The notes: generated from the letters alone by a model not told the origin. DNA of 36,667 bases from Streptomyces sp. Ru72 (GCF_002920635.1 NZ_PQSR01000076.1:1-36667), one strand, 5' to 3'; counted from the first letter of the stretch, positions 16,902 through 24,690 are shown. Numbers and translations are program-made.

Positions 16902-17318
16902 GTGCCGGAGATGACGAGTGGGTTGGAGAGGGCCTTGGCTGAGGCATCGTCTCCTTCCTGGACGCAACGTGTTCGTGCCGGGCGTGACCTTGCCTCCTTC
17001 GCTGATGTTCCCGAGGCTGCGGAAGCGCTGGTGGGCCTGCTGCTGGACGCCGAGGACACGGCGGTGACTCGACAGACGGCCAAGGCCCTGGCCCGGGTAG
17101 GGACGGTGGCCGCCATAAGGCTCATCGCTCTCGCGGTTGCTGAGGCTGACGACAACCGGGCTGATTGGCTGCAGGCAGGGGTGCATGACGCGCTCGTGGG
17201 ACCGGATGGTGCGCCGGACATCGCGGCGGCCTGCGGGAAGCTCGCCCGTGATCCGGAAGAAGCTGTCCGTCGGGGTGCCGCAGACATCTCCGTCTGGACA
17301 GGCGACACAAGGTGTTGA
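16902..17318 (+). CDS. HEAT-repeat protein, probably 3'-truncated
   Basis: About 138 residues of helical repeats: residues 20-75 (VRAGRDLASFADVPEAAEAL, then LLDAEDTAVTRQTAKALARV) and a second set to about 128, as in HEAT/PBS-lyase-like proteins used for protein binding. The last residues, SVWTGDTRC, do not fit the repeat pattern, and a transposase scrap on the opposite strand begins immediately after. The gene was therefore probably cut by an insertion and picked up a stop from foreign DNA. The start could be GTG 16902 or ATG 16911; neither has a good ribosome site. Function unknown. Confidence 0.6.
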   Translation: MPEMTSGLERALAEASSPSWTQRVRAGRDLASFADVPEAAEALVGLLLDAEDTAVTRQTAKALARVGTVAAIRLIALAVAEADDNRADWLQAGVHDALVGPDGAPDIAAACGKLARDPEEAVRRGAADISVWTGDTRC

Positions 17319-17329
17319 TCTGAATCGAC

Positions 17330-17461
17330 GTGTCTGTGGGCTGGTCCATGCACCCGTCGCTTGGGGAGGCGTGGTTCGTGGAAGGTGCCGTCGCGGAGCA
17401 TGGCGAAGAGCACGCTGATGCGGTGGCGGGCGAGGCGGAGGAGGGCCTGGGGGTCGGTCTT
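17330..17461 (-). mobile_element. IS110-like transposase 3' remnant
   Basis: The minus strand encodes KTDPQALLRLARHRISVLFA followed by MLRDGTFHEPR, which matches the extreme C-terminus of IS110-family transposases. Nothing of the catalytic domains remains. It abuts the damaged end of the HEAT-repeat gene. Confidence 0.5.
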
Positions 17462-17560
17462 CCCTCTGGCCCGTCACCGGCAGCGAGTTGCGAACCCCGG
17501 CCCATTCGGCGTCGGCCATGTCCGACGGGCGGCGTCGCACGTGCAGCGGACGGTCGGCCG
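17457..17560 (-). mobile_element. IS5-like transposase N-terminal remnant (DUF4096 region)
   Basis: The minus strand encodes RRRPSDMADAEWAGVRNSLP followed by VTGQRED, the typical opening of IS5-family transposases of streptomycetes. It stops after about 30 residues and joins the IS110-like remnant in a different reading frame. The rest of the gap, 17560-17787, shows no recognisable gene. Confidence 0.55.
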
Positions 17561-17787
17561 CGTTGCCGTACACGTGCGCGAGACAATCACACGACGTGGC
17601 AGGCGAGTTGGACGACGAGGGCTCCGAAACGCAAGACTGCGGCACAGGGCCTCCTGACGCTCGAAGGACTTCGGCAATCCCGAGCTGGACAGGAGGCCCT
17701 GCCCTCCTGCACGTCTCGACCGGAGATCGCCCGACCGAGTCGCCGCGCTCGAACCAGTGCTCACCGTGACAGGGCAGGCTACGGCTC

Positions 17788-18429
17788 CTACAGCACGCGC
17801 AAAGCCTGGTCGGCGTCACGTTCCCGCCTGGCGAGCGCATGTAGCACGGCCTGATCGCCGTGCCGGTCACGGGCGGCTGCCACAAGGACATCGACTGCCA
17901 TGGCGAGCGTGGCTTCGGGTGTCTGGCAGTGAGCGCCCACGCTCAGAGCCAGATCATCAAGGTGCACCGCCAATTCGACGCATCGGGTCTGGAGGTAGCC
18001 GTCCAGCAGCATTTCCTCTCCAGGCCGGTGGAGGATGGCCACTCGCCGATCGGCTGGCTCCTGGCCCAGCCGTTGTGCCAACCTTTGCCATGCAGCGCGC
18101 GCCTGCTCAGCCACGGCGGCGGGGCCGGCGGCTGCCGTCTCCTCGCTCCGCGCGCGCACACCGACGTTGAGTGCGGAGTCCGGGGCAGACGTGCCGACGA
18201 GCCGCGCGTAGTAGCGCACTGGCGATACCGGCTCCGTGCCGACCGTCTCGCCGTCGAGAAACCATTCGACCTGCAGGACGCTGCGTGCAAGGTGACCAGC
18301 CAGTCCACCCACCGTCATCCCCGGCAGCACTGACTCCTCGTCCCAGCGACGCGCCACCTCTTCCGTGGCCAGCAGGTGCACAGCCCGCTCGGCGCCCAGC
18401 AGGTATGCCTTGCGTATCTCCTCAGTCAT
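17788..18429 (-). CDS. Maleylpyruvate isomerase-family mycothiol-dependent enzyme
   Basis: A 213-residue protein of the DinB-like four-helix family. The N-terminal half shows WDEESVLPGMTVGGLAGHLA, with the histidine used for metal binding, and further on DGYLQTRCVELAVHLDDLAL supplies the E and H of the metal site. Family members are metal- and mycothiol-dependent thiol transferases or isomerases. Mycothiol is the actinomycete thiol, in line with the host. Start is ATG 18429; no strong ribosome site is seen. It stands alone. Substrate unknown. Confidence 0.8.
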   Translation of the reverse strand: MTEEIRKAYLLGAERAVHLLATEEVARRWDEESVLPGMTVGGLAGHLARSVLQVEWFLDGETVGTEPVSPVRYYARLVGTSAPDSALNVGVRARSEETAAAGPAAVAEQARAAWQRLAQRLGQEPADRRVAILHRPGEEMLLDGYLQTRCVELAVHLDDLALSVGAHCQTPEATLAMAVDVLVAAARDRHGDQAVLHALARRERDADQALRVL

Positions 18430-18805
18430 GCGAGGTATCTTGCCCGGATCAAGATCGTCGCGGCCGATGCGTCCATATGTTGGAATCCTTGTTCAAAATG
18501 TGGACCGAGTGATCGGGTGGGGCCGAGGGCGCCCGCGGTCGGCCGGGCGTTGTGCCAGGCCAGGTGGTAGTCGGACCTCTCGTCAGCGTCTCCGACGGCG
18601 CCTCTCGGGCCCGGTGACCCGGCCCCCAGGTCATCCGTTCCACAGGGGGAGCAATCATGCCGGTCCCGGAAGTCGGCGGCCCTGTTGCAAGACCGCGAGG
18701 AAGATGACGAGGGGTCGGTCAGCGGCGGACTTCGGCACCCCGAACAGCGGCGCGTTCGGCGCAGGGTAGGTTGGTTCCCCCGTACGCGGCGACCAGCGTG
18801 CCCAC
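18430..18805. other. 376-nt gap with no supported gene
   Basis: Short open frames exist on both strands but none matches a family or has a start with a ribosome site. It should hold the promoter for the sigma factor gene at 18806; no clear ECF-type or housekeeping boxes were found by eye. Confidence 0.4.
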
Positions 18806-19762
18806 GTGGGCCATCATGGGCCCGTGGACTTCGAGCCGTACCGGGGTGAGCTGTTGGCGTACTGCTACCGGATGCTGGGCTCGTTCCACGAGGCTGAGGA
18901 CCTGGTGCAGGAGACGATGCTGCGTGCCTGGAAGGCCCGCGACCGGTACGACCGCACGCGCGCGTCGGTGCGGACCTGGCTGTACCGGATCGCGACCAAC
19001 GCATGCCTGACCACGCTGGAAGGGCGGGCGCGACGGCCGCTGCCGTCGGGACTGGGCGCGCCGAGTGAGGACCCTGGGGCGCCGCTCACTCCGGCGTTCG
19101 ACATCCCCTGGCTGCAGCCTTTCCCCGATGCGCGCTTCGACGCGGAGGTCCGGGCCGACACGCGGCTGGCGCTGGTCGCGGCGATGCAGGTCCTGTCGCC
19201 GCGGCAGCGGGCCGTGTTGGTGCTTCGCGAGGTACTGGAGTTCACCGCTGCCGAGGTCGCCGAGCAGTTGGGGACCACCACTGCGGCCGTCAACAGCGCG
19301 TTGCAGCGGGCCCGTGCCGCTCTGGCTGACGTGGGCGGCGTGGAGGAGGTCACCGAGCCGGACGAGCCCGAGACACGGGCGGTGATTCAGCGCTATGTGC
19401 GGGCGTTCGAGGCGGCGGACGTCCCCGCGCTCGTGCGGCTGCTCACGGACGATGCGATCCTGGAGATGCCGCCGGTCCCGCTGTGGTACCGGGGCAGCCG
19501 CCACTACGGTCTGTTCATGTCGCGGATCTTCGCGATGCGTGGGACGGGCTGGGGGATGACGCCCCTCACCGCCAACGGGCAGCCCGCGCTCGCCGCCTAC
19601 GCGCCGGAGCCCGGCGGCACGCACCGGCTGCACACCCTGCAGGTCTTCACCGTCACCCGCGGCCGGGTCGCGCGCAATGTCGTGTTCGCCGATCGGCACG
19701 TGTTCGAGGCGTTCGACCTGCCCCGGCAGATTTCTTCCGACGGGTTTCGCCAGGAACGATGA
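18806..19762 (+). CDS. ECF sigma factor with C-terminal SnoaL-like domain (sigma-70 subfamily 5 type)
   Basis: About 318 residues. Sigma region 2 is near residues 12-75 (ELLAYCYRMLGSFHEAEDLV, then QETMLRAWKARDRY), and region 4 near 130-185 (LSPRQRAVLVLREVLEFTAA, then EVAEQLGTTTAAVNSALQRA). Residues 200-315 form an NTF2/SnoaL-like domain (RYVRAFEAADVPALVRLLTD and onward), as in ECF groups where this tail controls the sigma activity in place of a separate anti-sigma factor. No anti-sigma gene is adjacent, in agreement. The start is uncertain: GTG 18806, ATG 18816 (out of frame) and GTG 18824 lie close together without a good ribosome site. It is followed by a reductase gene 56 nt downstream. 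Confidence 0.85.
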   Translation: MGHHGPVDFEPYRGELLAYCYRMLGSFHEAEDLVQETMLRAWKARDRYDRTRASVRTWLYRIATNACLTTLEGRARRPLPSGLGAPSEDPGAPLTPAFDIPWLQPFPDARFDAEVRADTRLALVAAMQVLSPRQRAVLVLREVLEFTAAEVAEQLGTTTAAVNSALQRARAALADVGGVEEVTEPDEPETRAVIQRYVRAFEAADVPALVRLLTDDAILEMPPVPLWYRGSRHYGLFMSRIFAMRGTGWGMTPLTANGQPALAAYAPEPGGTHRLHTLQVFTVTRGRVARNVVFADRHVFEAFDLPRQISSDGFRQER

Positions 19763-19818
19763 GTGGCCCCGATGCCGCCGGTACGTACCGGTGAGCATCG
19801 ACCGAAGGGAACCCCATC

Positions 19819-20376
19819 GTGAGCGTCATCGTCATTGAGTTCGTCAGCCTGGACGGGATCGTGTCCGATCCGGACGGCTCGGGTGGCACACCGGGCGGCG
19901 GCTGGGCGTTCCGGCATGGTCCCGGGACGGTCGCCGGGGACAAGTTCCGGCTCGGCAGCGCGCTCGACGACGGTGTCCTGCTGCTGGGCCGTACGACCTG
20001 GCAGTTGTTCTCGCGCATCTGGCCGGGGCGTGACGACCCGTTCGCCCGGCGGATGAACGCCGTGCCGAAGCTGGTCGTCTCCCGTTCCCTGACCAGCACT
20101 TCGGCGTGGGAGAACTCCCGGGTCGTCGACGGCAGTCTCATCGACGCTGTCAAGCGCGAGGAGCGCGACGTGATCATCGCCGGCAGCGTGAGCGTCGTAC
20201 GGGCGCTGATGGCCGGGGAACTGATCGATGAGTACCGGCTGCTGACGTTCCCCACCGTCCTCGGCACCGGCCAACGGCTGTTTCCCGACGGCGGCCCGCG
20301 AGTCGACCTGGAGTGCCGGTCGGCCGAGCGCGCCGGTGCCGCCGTTCTCGTCCGGTACCGGAGGGCGGCACGATGA
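19819..20376 (+). CDS. Dihydrofolate reductase/RibD C-terminal family protein
   Basis: A 185-residue single-domain protein: VIVIEFVSLDGIVSDPDG at the start, LLGRTTWQLFSRIW near 55-70, and a nucleotide-binding turn in DVIIAGSVSVVRALM, followed by DEYRLLTFPTVLGTGQRLFP. This is the YwjB/YyaP-like branch, NADPH-binding reductases of unknown substrate rather than true folate enzymes. Start is GTG 19819 with GAAGGGAACC upstream. It overlaps the next gene by 4 nt (ATGA), so they are translationally coupled, and it probably shares a transcript with the sigma factor gene. Confidence 0.8.
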   Translation: MSVIVIEFVSLDGIVSDPDGSGGTPGGGWAFRHGPGTVAGDKFRLGSALDDGVLLLGRTTWQLFSRIWPGRDDPFARRMNAVPKLVVSRSLTSTSAWENSRVVDGSLIDAVKREERDVIIAGSVSVVRALMAGELIDEYRLLTFPTVLGTGQRLFPDGGPRVDLECRSAERAGAAVLVRYRRAAR

Positions 20377-20702
20377 CGGTTCGCTTCCTCGCCCTGTACG
20401 AGACGCCGGCCGACCCCGAGGCCTTCGACCGGCATTACCGCCAGGTCCACATTCCACTCGGGCGCCGGCTCCCGGGCCTGCGCCGGTACACCGTCAGCCG
20501 TGACGTCGCGGGCGTGCGTGGCGGCGCACCGTACTACCTGGTCGCCGAGCTGGAATGGGAAACGATGGACGACCTGAGGGCTGCCTTCGGCTCACCGGAG
20601 GGCCGCGCCGCCGCCGGCGACGCCGCCCGTCTCCAGGAGCTGGCCGCGGTGCGCAGCATGATCTTCACGGTGGATGACAGCATGACGCAACCCCCTGCTT
20701 AG
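20373..20702 (+). CDS. EthD-family protein
   Basis: A 109-residue dimeric alpha/beta-barrel type protein. MTVRFLALYETPADPEAFDR and HYRQVHIPLGRRLPGLRRYT are the family pattern, and AFGSPEGRAAAGDAARL is the second half. EthD proteins accompany cytochrome P450 or degradation enzymes; many have no known reaction. ATG 20373 overlaps the stop of the reductase gene, with GGAGGG 6 nt upstream. It ends 2 nt before the first ArsR-type operator. Confidence 0.8.
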   Translation: MTVRFLALYETPADPEAFDRHYRQVHIPLGRRLPGLRRYTVSRDVAGVRGGAPYYLVAELEWETMDDLRAAFGSPEGRAAAGDAARLQELAAVRSMIFTVDDSMTQPPA

Positions 20703-20703
20703 A

Positions 20704-20718
20704 GCAACCAAAGGTTGC
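20704..20718. promoter_or_regulatory. ArsR-type operator, copy 1
   Basis: GCAACC-AAA-GGTTGC is a perfect 6-bp inverted repeat with a 3-nt centre. It overlaps the -35 box TTGCAC. An identical 15-bp copy lies 46 bp downstream. Confidence 0.75.
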
Positions 20719-20744
20719 ACATGGCCGGAGGACGGCTGTACAGT
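20715..20744 (+). promoter_or_regulatory. Promoter of the SRPBCC-ArsR-SRPBCC operon
   Basis: TTGCAC (20715-20720) and TACAGT (20739-20744) with an 18-bp spacer resemble -35 and -10 boxes of the main sigma factor. The transcription start would fall near 20751, inside the second operator. The two operators thus cover the -35 region and the start site, a layout suited to tight repression by the ArsR protein made from this operon. Confidence 0.6.
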
Positions 20745-20749
20745 GATAT

Positions 20750-20764
20750 GCAACCAAAGGTTGC
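20750..20764. promoter_or_regulatory. ArsR-type operator, copy 2
   Basis: An exact second copy of GCAACC-AAA-GGTTGC, placed over the predicted transcription start and just before the ribosome site of the first gene. Confidence 0.75.
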
Positions 20765-20783
20765 GAGAGGCTGGGTGAGCGGG

Positions 20784-21248
20784 ATGGAATACGGCAGCAT
20801 CGAGCGGGAGATCCGCATCGACGCCAGACCCGAGGTGGTCTACGAGGTCATCAGCAGACCCGAGCACCTGCGGGAGTGGTGGCCGGACGAAGCAGAACTC
20901 GAGCCGGTGCCCGGTGCCACCGGGGTCATCACGTTCGGCGACACGACCTCCCCGGAGGCGAAGGTCGTGTCGCTCACGGTGATCGAGGCCGACCCGCCCC
21001 GGCGGTTCTGCTTCCGGTGGGTGTACGACGAGGGGGAGGCCGCGACGCCGACCAACTCACTCCTGGTGACGTTCGACCTGATCCCGTCGGGTGCCGGCAC
21101 CCTGCTCCGTTTCACAGAGACGGGGTTCCGGGAGAAGGGCTGGGAGGCGGCCGTGCTCGAAGAGCAGTACCGCCAGCACGTCACCGGCTGGGACCACTTC
21201 CTGCCCCGCCTCGTCGCGTATGCCGAACGGCTGGTGTCGGCGCCGTGA
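20784..21248 (+). CDS. SRPBCC (AHSA1-like) domain protein
   Basis: A 154-residue protein of the START/Bet v 1-like fold: IEREIRIDARPEVVYEVISR, PEHLREWWPDEAELEPVPGA, a central RRFCFRWVYDEGE, and a C-terminal helix VTGWDHFLPRLVAYAERL. The fold encloses a hydrophobic cavity for small ligands. ATG 20784 is used; GTG 20775 is an alternative with GAGAGG 4 nt upstream. It is the first gene of an autoregulated operon and overlaps the ArsR gene by 4 nt (GTGA). ArsR-SRPBCC pairs are common in actinomycetes; the ligand is unknown. Confidence 0.8.
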   Translation: MEYGSIEREIRIDARPEVVYEVISRPEHLREWWPDEAELEPVPGATGVITFGDTTSPEAKVVSLTVIEADPPRRFCFRWVYDEGEAATPTNSLLVTFDLIPSGAGTLLRFTETGFREKGWEAAVLEEQYRQHVTGWDHFLPRLVAYAERLVSAP

Positions 21249-21583
21249 GCGTCACCATCGACGACGAGCTCTGGTCGGCCGTGGGGGATCCGACCCGGCG
21301 CCGGATGCTGGACCTGCTGTTGACCGACGGCGGCGGGACGGCGACCACGCTGAGCGATCAGCTGCCGGTCACGCGGCAGGCGGTCGCCAAACACCTCGGC
21401 GTACTGCACCGGGTCGGGCTGGTCCACGTGAAGCCGTCCGGACGCGAGCGCCGCTACGAGGTGGACGAGGCCCAGTTCGCCCGAGCCGTTGCGCAACTGT
21501 CGTCGGTCGGGGCCGCCTGGGACGCCCGGCTGCAGCGCATCAAGCGGATCGCCGAGGCAATCCAGCGCGGCCAAGAGGGCTGA
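21245..21583 (+). CDS. ArsR-family transcriptional regulator
   Basis: A 112-residue winged HTH protein: DELWSAVGDPTRRRMLDLLL is the family opening, and LSDQLPVTRQAVAKHLGVLH is the recognition region. There are no paired cysteines of metal-sensing ArsR proteins, so a metal is unlikely as the signal. The start is GTG 21245, overlapping the stop of the SRPBCC gene. The two identical dyads upstream of the operon are its likely binding sites, giving negative autoregulation (inference). Confidence 0.85.
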   Translation: MSVTIDDELWSAVGDPTRRRMLDLLLTDGGGTATTLSDQLPVTRQAVAKHLGVLHRVGLVHVKPSGRERRYEVDEAQFARAVAQLSSVGAAWDARLQRIKRIAEAIQRGQEG

Positions 21584-21670
21584 GGCCTCACCAACGCACG
21601 TTGCCGCATCCAATGCGGTGCTGGTGAACGCGCCTGATTGCGGGCGCCTGCAGGAGAAGGAGGCATCGAG

Positions 21671-22111
21671 ATGGTGGACATCCTGCACAGGATCGGAGTC
21701 ACGTCATCTCCCGACGCTGTCTACGCGGCCTTGACCACGAGCGAGGGGCTGGCGAGCTGGTGGACGGAGGAGACGAGCGGTGACGCCGATGTCGGGGGAG
21801 TGATCCGGTTCCGCTTCGAGCCCGGCGGGTTCGACATGAAGGTCCTGGAAGCTCAGCCCGCCGAGCGGGTGGTCTGGGAGGTCGTGGACGGCCCCGAGGA
21901 GTGGATCGGCACGCAGATCCGCTTCGAGCTCAAGCAGGAGGACGGCTTCACGATCGTGTTGTTCCGGCACGAAGGCTGGAAGGAGCCGGTGGAGTTCATG
22001 TACCACTGCAGCACGAAGTGGGCGACCTTCCTGATGAGCCTCAAGAGACTCGTCGAAACCGGCAAGGGCGAGCCGGCACCGTACGACGTCAAGATCAGCA
22101 ACTGGCACTAG
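21671..22111 (+). CDS. SRPBCC domain protein, second in the ArsR operon
   Basis: A 146-residue Bet v 1-like protein: ILHRIGVTSSPDAVYAALTT, GLASWWTEETSGDADVGG, and EWIGTQIRFELKQEDGFTIV, with a C-terminal helix MSLKRLVETGKGEPAPYD. It differs enough from the first SRPBCC gene not to be a recent duplicate. ATG 21671 has GAAGGAGG 7 nt upstream. It lies 87 nt after the ArsR gene on the same strand, so it is probably in the same operon. Confidence 0.8.
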   Translation: MVDILHRIGVTSSPDAVYAALTTSEGLASWWTEETSGDADVGGVIRFRFEPGGFDMKVLEAQPAERVVWEVVDGPEEWIGTQIRFELKQEDGFTIVLFRHEGWKEPVEFMYHCSTKWATFLMSLKRLVETGKGEPAPYDVKISNWH

Positions 22112-22239
22112 ACGCACCCGGAGATGGCGCAGGTCTTGCCGAGACCCGGTTCCCGGCCGATCGGTACCCGCACCAGGCCGAGCTGGTGACCGAGGACCGA
22201 GCACGTATCCTGCGCTCCGGCTCGACTACGGCGAAGAGT

Positions 22240-23220
22240 TCATGTTCGGGCTCGATCCGATACCTGACGCCGCACCTGCCCAGGCGTGGTACCGAGGCGT
22301 TTGCGCAACAGGGACGTGAGCGTGGTGGCGTTTTCGTAGCCGACCTTGCGGGCCACCGCGGTGGTCGGCAGGTCGGTGGTGCGTAGCAGGTGCACCGCCT
22401 GTTCGAGCCGGATCTGCTGGGCGAAGCGCAGCGGCGAGACGCCCGCCACTCGATCCAGCGCCCGCTGCAGCGTGCGCTCGCTGGTGCCGACGGCGCGGGC
22501 CGCGTCCGCGATGCGCAAGGGCTGGGTCAGGTGTTGGCGGACCCATCGTTCGAAGGCGCTGACGATCGGGTCGGTGCGGGCGAGGTGGCCGGGAATGGAG
22601 TAACTGGCCTGTGTGGGGCGGGCGTCGACGACCAGGTAGCGCGCGGTGAGGTCGGCCAGGGCGGGACTGCTGTCCCGCACGAGGCAGAGCGCCAGATCGA
22701 GGTGAGCCATGGCGGCTCCGGCCGTGGTGACATCCGACCCGCGGCTGACCATCTGCGTTTCGTCCAGAGCCACTTGGGGGTAGCGCCGCCGGAACTCCGC
22801 GGCGAGCCACCAACTGGTCGTCGCGGGCTCTCCGTCCAGCACGCCGCTCTCCGCGAGCAGAAAGGTCCCGGTACAGGCCGCCGCCAGGGGCACCCCGGCC
22901 GCACGGGCGCCCTGGATGGTTCGGCGAACGGGCAGCTGCTCGGGTGAGGCCACCCACGCGGTGAGCGGCGTCGGCTGCTTGTGCCAGACACCGGGCACTA
23001 CCAGGGCGTCCGGCGCGGCGACGTCCCCCGGCCTGACGGCGTCCACGAGATGACCGGCTCCCGTCCGCACCGGGCCGCGAGGGCTGACACACCGGACCTG
23101 CCACGGCGGCGGGGGTTCCGGGAGCTCCCCGCGCAGTGCGTTGGCCGTTCGCAGCACGTCGAGCACCGAGGAAAGCCCGGAGTCGAAGACACCGTCGACA
23201 ACCAGCACCGAGATCTTCAT
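22240..23220 (-). CDS. GlxA-type transcriptional regulator (DJ-1/PfpI plus AraC HTH)
   Basis: About 326 residues. The first 180 are a class-I amidotransferase/DJ-1-like domain (MKISVLVVDGVFDSGLSSVL; AACTGTFLLAESGVLDGEPA holds the nucleophile-elbow cysteine). The C-terminal 100 are an AraC-type double HTH (RIADAARAVGTSERTLQRAL and AVARKVGYENATTLTSLLRK). Such proteins sense small nitrogen or aldehyde-like metabolites or serve as activators. ATG 23220 begins exactly at the domain; GTG 23271 would add 17 residues. No strong ribosome site precedes either. It is divergent from the ABM gene and probably regulates it. Confidence 0.8.
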   Translation of the reverse strand: MKISVLVVDGVFDSGLSSVLDVLRTANALRGELPEPPPPWQVRCVSPRGPVRTGAGHLVDAVRPGDVAAPDALVVPGVWHKQPTPLTAWVASPEQLPVRRTIQGARAAGVPLAAACTGTFLLAESGVLDGEPATTSWWLAAEFRRRYPQVALDETQMVSRGSDVTTAGAAMAHLDLALCLVRDSSPALADLTARYLVVDARPTQASYSIPGHLARTDPIVSAFERWVRQHLTQPLRIADAARAVGTSERTLQRALDRVAGVSPLRFAQQIRLEQAVHLLRTTDLPTTAVARKVGYENATTLTSLLRKRLGTTPGQVRRQVSDRART

Positions 23221-23316
23221 GTCGGAAACGGTAAGGGATGCGTCGGATCCGCCACTGGGAGAGGTGTGCACGCGGCTCCTACGGTGATGACACCGACCGA
23301 ACCCTCAGGAGAAGAC

Positions 23317-23652
23317 ATGGCCCGGCAGAAGATCACCATTCCCGCGAACGCTCGCGTCGGACTGCTCGTCCGCCTCGAGGCCAAGCCGGAGCATGCGCAG
23401 GAACTCGAGGAACTGCTCACCAACGCCCTCTCCTTGGCTCGGGAAGAGACCGGGACCACAGTGTGGTTCGCGCTGCGCCTCGGTCCCACCACCTTCGGCA
23501 TCTTCGACGCCTTCGGTGACGACCAGGACCGCCGTGCCCACATGGAGGGGAAGATCGCAGCCGTCCTCCGTGCCGAGGGCCCGCGGCTGCTGGCCGGGAA
23601 CCCGGACATCCGCGCGCATGACGTCCTGGCCGCCAAGCTTCCGACCGCCTGA
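23317..23652 (+). CDS. Antibiotic biosynthesis monooxygenase (ABM) domain protein
   Basis: A 111-residue dimeric ferredoxin-like barrel: VGLLVRLEAKPEHAQELEEL, LTNALSLAREETGTTVWFAL, then LGPTTFGIFDAFGDDQDRRA. The ABM fold includes cofactor-free monooxygenases of polyketide tailoring and haem degradation, but also many of unknown role. ATG 23317 with AGGAGA 5 nt upstream. The 96-nt gap to the divergent GlxA-type regulator suggests shared control. Confidence 0.75.
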   Translation: MARQKITIPANARVGLLVRLEAKPEHAQELEELLTNALSLAREETGTTVWFALRLGPTTFGIFDAFGDDQDRRAHMEGKIAAVLRAEGPRLLAGNPDIRAHDVLAAKLPTA

Positions 23653-23858
23653 CCAAGGCCGGCCTGCGTCCACCCGGCCGGTCGGCTCCTGTCGTGCCGT
23701 CACGTCTCATGCCTCGCCGAACAGGCCGTCCCCCCTGTCACGTTGTCGTTGTTCGGCCCCCGCCCGGTGATGCTCACGTGCAAGGACCGCTCAGCCGTCG
23801 ATCAGCAGCGGGCCTGGTCTTCGCGGCGGCACGGCGGGCCGTCCAGCAGCCGCCGCTG

Positions 23859-24578
23859 TCAGATGAGTACGACGCACCCCCGTCGTTCCAGCTCCGACAA
23901 CAGCGGTGCAGAAGGCTCGCAGGCATTCCAGCGCAGGTCCAGCTTCTCCAAGGCAGGCATGCCGACCACCCAGTCCGGCACGTGGGTGAGGCGATTGCTC
24001 CGCACGTCGAGCTGACGCAGTCTGGGAAGCAGAGCCAACGACTCCGGCAGCTCGGTCAGAGCGTTCTCCCTCAGATCCAGATGGCGCAGTTCGTGGAGCC
24101 CGGCGACGGATGCGGGCAGAGTTTCGACGGCATTCCCCCGGAGCCACAGCTCCCGTAGGTTACGGAGGCGGCCGATGCCGTCGGGCAGCGTCTGCAGCCG
24201 GTTGTGCTGTGCACGGAGTTCGATCAGGCCGCTCATCCGGCCGACGGTCTCGGGCAGGGCGGTGAGGCCGTTCTCGCCGACGTTGAGGTATCGCAGCCGC
24301 GTCAGCCTTCCCAACGCGTGGGGTATCGAGGTCAAACGGTTGTCGTGCAGGTAGAGGCAGCCGTCGAGAGCGACCAGGTCACCCAGCTCGTCGGGTACCG
24401 AGGAGAGGTGGTTGTGGCCGAGGTCCAGGGTGGTCAGGCGGACCAGCTGCCCGATCGCGCGCGGGAGTTCCGTGAGTTCGTTGTCCGCGAGGATCAGCAC
24501 CTGCAGTTCGGTGCGCTGCCAGATCGACTCGGGTACCTCTTTCAGCTGCTGACGCCACAGGTTCAGCATGTGCGGCAC
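23859..24578 (-). CDS. Leucine-rich repeat protein
   Basis: A 239-residue protein of about nine 23-residue repeats with the pattern LxxLxLxxNxLTxLPxxIGxL (for example LQVLILADNELTELPRAIGQ). This is the bacterial LRR class that forms a curved binding solenoid. No signal peptide, membrane segment or added enzymatic domain is seen, so it is likely a cytoplasmic protein-binding module. Start is GTG 24578 with GAAGGGA upstream, or ATG 24569 three codons in. It stands alone. The partner is unknown. Confidence 0.8.
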   Translation of the reverse strand: MPHMLNLWRQQLKEVPESIWQRTELQVLILADNELTELPRAIGQLVRLTTLDLGHNHLSSVPDELGDLVALDGCLYLHDNRLTSIPHALGRLTRLRYLNVGENGLTALPETVGRMSGLIELRAQHNRLQTLPDGIGRLRNLRELWLRGNAVETLPASVAGLHELRHLDLRENALTELPESLALLPRLRQLDVRSNRLTHVPDWVVGMPALEKLDLRWNACEPSAPLLSELERRGCVVLI

Positions 24579-24613
24579 GGTGTCCGATCCCTTCTCGGCA
24601 TGACCTTGTCCTC

Positions 24614-24690
24614 AAGTACCAGCAGACGTTGTACCGCCACTTCGGTTCCAAGGACGGTTCCGTGGCGGCCGTTTCGGAGAACCGATCGCG
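24614..24690 (+). pseudogene. TetR-family HTH scrap
   Basis: One plus-strand frame reads YQQTLYRHFGSKDGSVAAVS, which matches the end of a TetR recognition helix and the helix after it. Nothing before or after fits a TetR protein, so only a short fragment survives. Confidence 0.35.

Noticed and set aside
16182..17891. Very long minus-strand open frame
   Set aside because: It crosses an MFS gene, the HEAT gene and IS scraps without a consistent domain; only the IS5-like segment inside it is meaningful.
22112..22239. Possible gene between the SRPBCC and GlxA genes
   Set aside because: Only about 130 nt between two convergent genes; no start, ribosome site or recognisable sequence.
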